DNA of 64,000 nucleotides from Mangifera indica (Eukaryota; Streptophyta; Magnoliopsida; Sapindales; Anacardiaceae): positions 21,240,928 to 21,304,927 of the forward strand of contig NC_058138.1 of assembly GCF_011075055.1 (NCBI RefSeq), given 5' to 3'. Below the pieces are notes generated by a model. It saw only the letters and a program-made list of their open reading frames with translations, did no database searches and was not told the DNA's origin. How positions within the stretch are numbered: the first letter of the stretch is position 1; each line of letters begins with the position of its first letter. Positions 57,901 through 64,000 of the stretch are shown piece after piece. A program made the translations under genes and the position numbers.

Positions 57901-60295
57901 AGGAATTTGTGGTTAATGTTGATAGAGGGAAATGGTTGGATAGTCACAGTCTTGCTAATAGCTTCTGTAGCAAAGACTTCATTGTTGGCGGCACGAAAAT
58001 ATTGTTTGTGGGGTTTCCAATAGTTATGAGGGATCACATCGGGTTTAAGGATAGAAGAAACAGCACCAGTATCAATGAGTGCAATGATCTTTATGGGGCG
58101 ATCATACTTATGGAGCAACAATTTGATCTCTGCAAGAGGTTGCTGATGTTGTGGCTGATGAGTATGAAGCATGACACCATAGGAAGGAGGAACTAGATCA
58201 TCTTCAGAAGAAGTGTCAGGAGAATCATCAGTTTGGGAATCATAGAGAATGAAATCCAATTCTGAATGTTCTGATTCTGTTTCGGAATAAAGGGATTCCA
58301 CATCATGTGTGGTGAGATCTGCAATCTGAGAGATTTGTTAAATCATCTTCTTCTTTTTGGCATGAGGACATTCTTTAGAGAAGTGTCCTTTCTTTTTGCA
58401 AATGAAATAGCGATCATTTTTCTTGAAAGATTTCTTGCGGCGAAAGAAACGTCGTCTAGGTCTACTGGACTTGAAGAACTGAGGCTTCCTTCGATATTTG
58501 GGATTGTATCTTTTATGATGTCGTTTTTTAGTGGTACGACAATCACAGGTTTTATCAACATGAGAACATTTGATTTTGAGATCAGGATGATCACATACGC
58601 GTCCTAAAGACTTTCCAAGTTTGTCCACATTAACTAGGAACTTGGACTTGTTGCAGAGCATTTGTAATTGACTGAGGACCAATTGATAGAGATCACCAAG
58701 GGTAGTCTGGGCGAGAGTGCGGCCTTGGAATTCTAAGAATTTCAGAGTTTCGTTACCAAGAGGTTCAGGCAATTGGTTAAGATAAGCCTGTTTCAAATTT
58801 GGGTCATCAACACCTTTCAGAAGGTAGAAGCGAGCACAGGCTTTCTTAAAATGCTTCTCTAAATCCTTTGGGTTGAAGGAACAGCATTTGAGCTTGAAAA
58901 ATTCTTCACGGGCCTGATCAAAAATATGGGTCGGACTGCCAAGAAATTCCACATAGATATTGTACATGAATTGATCAATATCGGGAATTTGCAATAGTTG
59001 AGTCTGTCTGTACTGGGCAAGAGCAATCCACCATTCTTTTAGATCACCAGTAAAGTGGGATACAAAAGATGTTAAAACCTGTACAAGATTGGCACCAGGT
59101 TTCAACATTTCAGTATTAAGCCAGCCAGTCATTTCATGGATCCGGTTTCTATACTGAGAAACAGGGATATCATCAAAAGTAAAAGTCTGAAACTTTGACG
59201 TTGTGTTGGGTACATATTGGGATGTACGAGAAGGTTGTGCTGGAAGAGGTTCTTCTATGGTGGATTCAGTTTCATCTGGAGGTTGTGAAGTTTGACCATA
59301 TTCATAGGTCAAAACGGGATGAGTCTCGGAGGCAACTGAATATGTATCTGAAGTAGGGACGGAAGATATAGTACTGGTAGTGTCTGAACTAGAGTTGACC
59401 GTATGGGCCATGAGATAGTCACTGATGGGATTGGGAAATATGGCCTGTTGGGACGGTAAGGGATTAGTGTGGCTAGTGTCAATAGGTTCAGAGATGACAA
59501 TAGCTTTGCCTCGAGATGGTGGAGGTGTAGGAGCAGGTGGAGGAGCATATGAAGAAAAAGCAGGTCGAGAGGGGGGTGGAGGTTTAGGTCTTTGGTGGAG
59601 AACAGAAGAATCGCCAAAAAGACTTTTGTAATTTTCAAAACCTTGGAGGTATCGGTTGGTATATATTTGTTGGGGTTCTTTAGGTAAAAGGCTAGGAGGA
59701 GAGGTATCATGAAAGGCGAATGGGAAAGCAGGAGGAATAGCAATCCGAGGACCTTGTTGGACCATAGCTTCAAGATGGGCTAATTGGGCTTTAAGGGAAT
59801 TCATTTCTTGTTGTTGGTAATAGAAAGGAATTTGTTGATCAATACAGGTCATAATGTCGGTATGAACCTGTTGGATTTTAAGTCGAAGAGCATCAATGGG
59901 CTTCATGACCATATGGGCTTGGGAGTCCAATTTTTTTTCAATCCTTTGGGCCGTATGATGAATGTCGTGCAGAACTTGGTTTTGGGCCAAAGCATTCTGA
60001 GATTGCCAATTAAGAACAGTTTCTGCTGGGCTTACTCGTTCAGGAGTGCCATCGGGCTTGACTGTTTGAGGATCTTTAATTTTCCATGCTTGAGTTGTGC
60101 GTTGGACTGGATCAGAAATTGGTTCCAGAGGAGGAAAATCAATAGGTTGGAACATCATGCAAGGTTGAGCAGGAAAGACTGGAGACTGTTTGCTGTGCTT
60201 GGGGAGCCATTGTTGTTTCTGTTTGTAGGTCTTCAAAGGTGACCGGTGAATAGGAGGACAGCAAGGAGGAGGTGGTTCTGAGTCATCATCAGAGG
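54993..60295 (-). pseudogene. Copy C gag-pol polyprotein frame with five stop codons
   Basis: The same single frame as in B, lacking only its first part. Stops are at 58338 (TAA), 57849 (TAG), 57450 (TGA), 56898 (TAA) and 55611 (TGA); there are no frameshifts. The zinc knuckle has lost its first Cys context (RYFICKKKGHFSKEC, so Cys to Tyr at the opening CF). Protease IDTGA and RT YIDDIL are intact between stops. The frame ends at 54993 in SPHLAL, the natural C terminus of the polyprotein. The stop at 57849 is shared with B, and the stop at 55611 with A. Confidence 0.85.
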
Positions 60296-61287
60296 TCAGT
60301 TCGGCTTGTTTTTTATATCAAAACGGCACCGTTTTGTGTATATATGAGGATCAAAACGACGTCATTTTGTATAAAAAAATTTTAAAAAAATATACCGAAC
60401 CAACCCGAGCCAGCTATGGCTCGGCTCGAGCTCTATCGAGCTGAGCAGAGCCCGACTTGTTTAGGGCTCGAACCGAGCCGAGCCGAGCTCGAGCTTGAGC
60501 TCGAGTTGGCTCGGCTCGAATCTAACCCTACAAGGGATCCAGCATATAAAGCAGGGGCCATTCATACAATAAACTTTCACCACACGGCACATATCCGATG
60601 ACCTCAAGTTCAATAAGAAGGAACTCAGGCAATTATTAAAACTTGTACTTTTCTTATTTGTTTATTTATTTTGACTGGTATAGGGGAAGAGTAAATAACT
60701 CATTCAAGAGTAGACATTAGTTGGCCAACAAAACCCCTAGATCCTAATGAAGGAGATTAATGTCAGGTCACTTGTCTAACTTTTTACTGAACTCATCTGC
60801 CTTTATGTAGCCAAACTTCATTTAGTTTGTAGATAAAAATAAGTTTTATTGCTTATTAAATTAATGTTTAATAATTTATATATTTTGTTAATTATGAAAA
60901 ATATGTATAATATAAAATTTAGTATGTAAAATATATATAATTAAATATAATTTTTTTAGGTTATTATATATAATTAGAATTCTGATCGAACTGGCCACTT
61001 CAAACGGTCTCACTAGTTCAATCGAAACCAATACTTAAAACAATTTTTATTCTGATCCGATTTTAAAAACTTTAATATTATTAAATAATTTTAAATTAAA
61101 AAATAAAATAGTATTGTATCAATTAAGTGTATATAACAGTGCGCTATAGGCCATTGTTCCTGGCTTAGAAAATTATTAGCATAAATGAGATGCTCATTCT
61201 GTTTAACGAATGTAAAAAATTAAAGAGAGATGCAAATCCCACAAACAAAAGAAAAAAAATTCCTACAAATCCTTCTTCATTCATTTA

Positions 61288-61465
61288 AGAGCAATACTAT
61301 GTGTACTTATTTTTTATACATAATTTATATATACAGTGACATGTCATCATGTAATTAAGTGATTTTAAAACATGTATCATCATATAATAAAGAAATATTC
61401 AATCACATAATAACACATTATCTGTGTATATAAATTATATATAAAAAATAAATACACATAATTTT
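61288..61465. repeat. AT-rich palindromic MITE copy with clear ends
   Basis: Left end CAATACTATGTGTACTTATT; the right end AAATACACATAATTTTATTG is its inverse with few changes. The best pair of termini of this family in the window. Confidence 0.7.
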
Positions 61466-61949
61466 ATTGTTCATTTAAACATGAATATGTGCAATGATCT
61501 TTGAATCTGAACCGTTTGATTTGACCAACTCCAGCAAAATTTTGAAATATTTACCATAAGCCCGTCTCGGTTGAGAGAGATCCTCTGATAAAAATTTGAT
61601 AAAGTGTTTGATATCAATGTCACGTGACTCTCTGAATGTAATTCAAATGGAAGATAAGCTATCAAAATCATGAATTAAACTACATCTACATCTGTCTTTT
61701 GATCTGCTATTCCGCAGATCTGGTCCTTACACACAACCACTCGTGGAATTGTGTGAAACTGCTAACTTCCACATTAGATATAGACAAAATTGCTGGCCCA
61801 ACCTTATTGAATTAGGTTTAACTTTTTGACTGCCTCCTCCCCTCATGTGCTTTTTTACTCCAAGTGACGTATCATTGAAAGTTGTGTATATAAATTGTAT
61901 ATATAATTTTATTATTTAATCTAATTCCAATATTTTTAAAAGGTCAAAA

Positions 61950-62345
61950 CAATATTTTTTGTCCAACTTTTAATATAAAAATAAATATATATATTCATCT
62001 CTATCAAGTATTGTTGGTCATCTCCCCCCTCTATCAGAGTAAAGATGAAGACAATAGAGACTACCATTGTTGTTATCAGAGTTTACAATAGATTTGAGAG
62101 GAAAATTATACTTTTCAAAATTGAGAATAAAGGTGAATTGAGAATTTTTTAAATTTGGAAGAAAAATAAGATAAAATTATATATTTTTTAATATTATTAA
62201 TAAAATAACAATTTTATCTTAATTTTGACAAAAAATTTTAACGATAGTTGATTCATATATAAGACTTTAAGTTTTTTTAACTTTGTAAATATGAGTTTAG
62301 GAATATATCAAAACTTGTTTGAAAAACAGTTCTTTGACCTTTTAA
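61950..62345. repeat. Diverged relative of the 36-kb foldback MITE
   Basis: Shares GAGGAAAATTATACTTTTCA, the TTTTTAATATTATTAATAAA stretch and the terminal AGTTCTTTGACCTTTT with the 36-kb element, but is shorter and more eroded. Confidence 0.5.
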
Positions 62346-62355
62346 AAAACCTATA

Positions 62356-62600
62356 CCTTTAGGGTACATTTGATATAGGTAATATTTTATTATAAAAAAT
62401 AAAATATTATTACACAAGTAAATTAGCATAAAAATAATAGAAATATATAAAATTAAAATTATATTGATAATATTTTAATATTTAAAGTAAAATTAATAAT
62501 TAAATTATTTTTTATATTATATGTCACCACCGAAATTCTATAAGTAATAAAAAATATATTATCAAAATAATCATTTTATATCACAAACCAAACCTTGGGA
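62356..62600. repeat. MITE with TAGGGTACATTTGATAT-type ends
   Basis: The left end TAGGGTACATTTGATATAGG and the inverse of the right end, CCCAAGGTTTGGTTTGTGAT, are related; the interior is AT-rich. Similar in type to 44190-44669. Confidence 0.4.
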
Positions 62601-62631
62601 GTAATTTTTTAATTCATCTTATCAAAAAGCA

Positions 62632-62795
62632 ATGATACATGCACCTAATTTTGATTATTTAATTAAATACTCAGATAATATATCATCATATGATTTAATA
62701 TTATTTTATCTCTAATTTAAAATTAATTAATAACATAATAACATATAATTTGAGTGTTTAATTAGATATTGAATGCACATAATTTTATCGCTAAA
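62632..62795. repeat. AT-rich palindromic MITE copy
   Basis: Left end CAATGATACATGCACC, core TCATCATATGATTTAATATT, right part TGAGTGTTTAATTAGATATT ending GCACATAATTTTATCG. Confidence 0.65.
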
Positions 62796-63613
62796 TTAAT
62801 AATTATAATTATAATTAAATGTATAAGTTGAGAAATCTTCAATGCTCTTAACATAAATTAGATGAAATCTCAATCAAATCTTTATTCTAGAAACACCCAC
62901 AGTTGGGTTGGCATTAGAATTACTTCTGTGTAGTCCATTATGTCAAAAGATGGAATAAACTTAAGCATGTTCCATGGCTCCAATACTATGTTTTTCTACC
63001 CATAGATTTTTACTACCTTCCCGAAGCAACCTTATTTTCTTCTGTCCAATTTTCTTTCTCTTCAAGTTTCCATACCAAACAATAAAATAATGAAATGATG
63101 AGTCACATATGAGCAGTTTGCTTATATATTTACACTTAACAGTCTGAGATTCCCTGCAAGAAGCCTTAAAAATTTTTAAAAGAAAACAAGAGTTCCATGT
63201 GGATTGGTATGAATTCAACATCAAAACAGTGTTCTAGAATGGACCTATTTATATTAAACAATTATAGAAAAAAGAACATGTAAAAGCATAGAAAAATAAA
63301 GAATCCAAAGCTTCAACAAGTACTTCAGTGTTATGGTTTATCCATGGAAAATAATGTCAATATTGTGAAGCACATGGGTAGGACCTAGTTTGGCACATGG
63401 AAACTGATTCATATTGTTCAACTACCAAGAAAATGCTTCCAAAAATGAAAGCTCACGCTCAAACCTCCATTTATTTGATCCTTAAGCTGCTTCAATTTCT
63501 ATTTATTGATCAAAGAGGCTGAGTCTGAAGTGGGTTGGAGACTTGAAACTTGATCAGATTTCTTCATAAAGATTCCTTCAAACTGAGATAACTTGTCAAG
63601 ATGGAGCTCTATT

Positions 63614-63988
63614 CTACTTGTGAAAAGCGTGATTATTATTTGCTTTAAAGACAGGCCTCAAAAAATATAAAATCACCAATAAAACCAAGATTCCTAATTC
63701 ATTCATTGCATCAGAAAAAGCATTTGCTATGTCCTGAAATTGTGGAAGAAAGGAGTACCTCAAGAATGAAGTCATAAAGTTTGTTAAATGTCAATAACGC
63801 ATAAGACTAGTAGGTTCTATAACCCTGTTCTTCTCTGTTTTAATATGACAGCACAGCAGGCTCTTTTCAGGCTGTAAAGTCAAAATTTTCTGGTTTATAC
63901 CAAAGCATATTCCATGACTCTGGCCACTAAAGGATGTGAAGATTAGGAAAAAGGTAACAGCTAGATAGCTTATACCAAAAGAAAGCAT
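63614..63988 (-). other. Possible small gene or gene end on the minus strand
   Basis: Two adjoining minus-strand frames look better than background. One (63988-63791) opens with a signal-peptide-like stretch, MLSFGISYLAVTFFLIFTSF, followed by SGQSHGICFGIN. The other (63775-63614) is 53 codons with a hydrophobic segment, ELGILVLLVILYFLRPVFK, before a stop. They could be exons of one secreted or membrane protein, or chance. I see no convincing splice sites joining them. No family is assigned. Confidence 0.25.
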
Positions 63989-64000
63989 ATTTTACATATG

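Larger units (their letters stand above)
54339..60295 (-). mobile_element. Retroelement copy C, 5'-truncated, head-to-tail with B
   Basis: Minus orientation. Its 3' promoter and leader serve as the 5' end of copy B, so B and C are true tandem units. It is cut at 60295 inside the N-terminal part of the gag frame, where MITE sequence resumes. It keeps the segment deleted in B. Confidence 0.85.
44756..60530. mobile_element. hAT-type MITE split by a retroelement array
   Basis: The left end TAGGGCTGGATTCGAGCCGA (44756) and the inverse of the right end, TAGGGTTAGATTCGAGCCGA (60530), are terminal inverted repeats with two mismatches in the first 23 bases. They are flanked by a perfect 8-bp direct repeat, CAAGGGAT, at 44748-44755 and 60531-60538, the hAT hallmark. 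About 85 bp of MITE remain on the left (to 44840) and 235 bp on the right (60296-60530). Together these are about 320 bp, matching the 305-bp sibling at 31.4 kb. The right part also shares the sibling's interior AAAACG palindromes. The 15.45 kb between are retroelement copies A, B and C. Confidence 0.85.
60540..63600. other. AT-rich intergenic region, no gene recognised
   Basis: Three or four MITE copies (about 61.29-61.46, 61.95-62.34, 62.36-62.60, 62.63-62.80 kb) in AT-rich DNA. No coding region supported. Confidence 0.55.

Noticed and set aside
60416..60601. GAGCCGAGC-rich frame reading as Leu/Glu/Ala repeats
   Set aside because: It is the terminal part of the hAT MITE, not a coding repeat protein.
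1..64000. tRNA, rRNA or CRISPR features
   Set aside because: None seen. The only direct repeats are microsatellites, the 91-bp duplication and the transposon copies.

Overview
The window is nuclear DNA of a flowering plant, almost certainly a woody-type eudicot. It is AT-rich, has spliced genes with GT/AG introns, single-exon AHL and ERF transcription-factor genes, a nuclear Rubisco assembly factor, a plastid DNA insertion, many MITEs, and retroelements of plant type. I cannot name the species from sequence alone.

Layout. 1-354 is the decayed end of a Ty3/gypsy pol next to a 500-bp assembly gap. 8.6-9.4 kb (minus) is an AT-hook AHL gene of the AHL15/19/20 type. 13.8-16.4 kb (plus) is a five-exon gene for a 400-residue protein I do not recognise, followed by a cytosolic cyclophilin (17.9-18.4 kb). 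A broken 2-oxoglutarate dioxygenase fragment (about 19 kb, minus) and the chloroplast Rubisco accumulation factor RAF1 (19.6-21.0 kb, minus) come next. 26.5-27.2 kb (plus) is a group IX ERF with an EDLL activation motif. 30.3-35.2 kb (minus) holds two small secreted proline-rich protein genes with two decayed relatives between them. 38.0-42.4 kb (plus) is a four-exon type-1 protein phosphatase (TOPP) gene; its first intron carries a chloroplast atpI fragment fused to a Ty3/gypsy gag fragment.

The most unusual region is 44.76-60.53 kb. A small hAT-type MITE (TIR starting TAGGG, perfect 8-bp target duplication CAAGGGAT) has been split by about 15.45 kb containing three copies of a compact retroelement. 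Copy A is on the plus strand; copies B and C are head-to-tail on the minus strand. The element is one long reading frame: N-terminal domain, capsid/zinc knuckle, aspartic protease, reverse transcriptase, RNase H, and a long unrecognised tryptophan-rich C-terminal extension. It has a 6.27-kb tandem unit with about 0.6 kb non-coding. It has no integrase and no movement protein that I can recognise, and its RT/RNase H looks closest to petuvirus-like Caulimoviridae. It therefore looks like an endogenous pararetrovirus, or a close non-viral relative, integrated as a rearranged array. A and B form a 3.2-kb inverted repeat with a promoter in the loop, a natural hairpin-RNA configuration. The three copies carry nine stop codons, all explained by C-to-T or G-to-A transitions, and no frameshift.

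The remaining intergenic DNA is AT-rich and full of short MITEs. The commonest is an AT-rich palindromic family seen about a dozen times.
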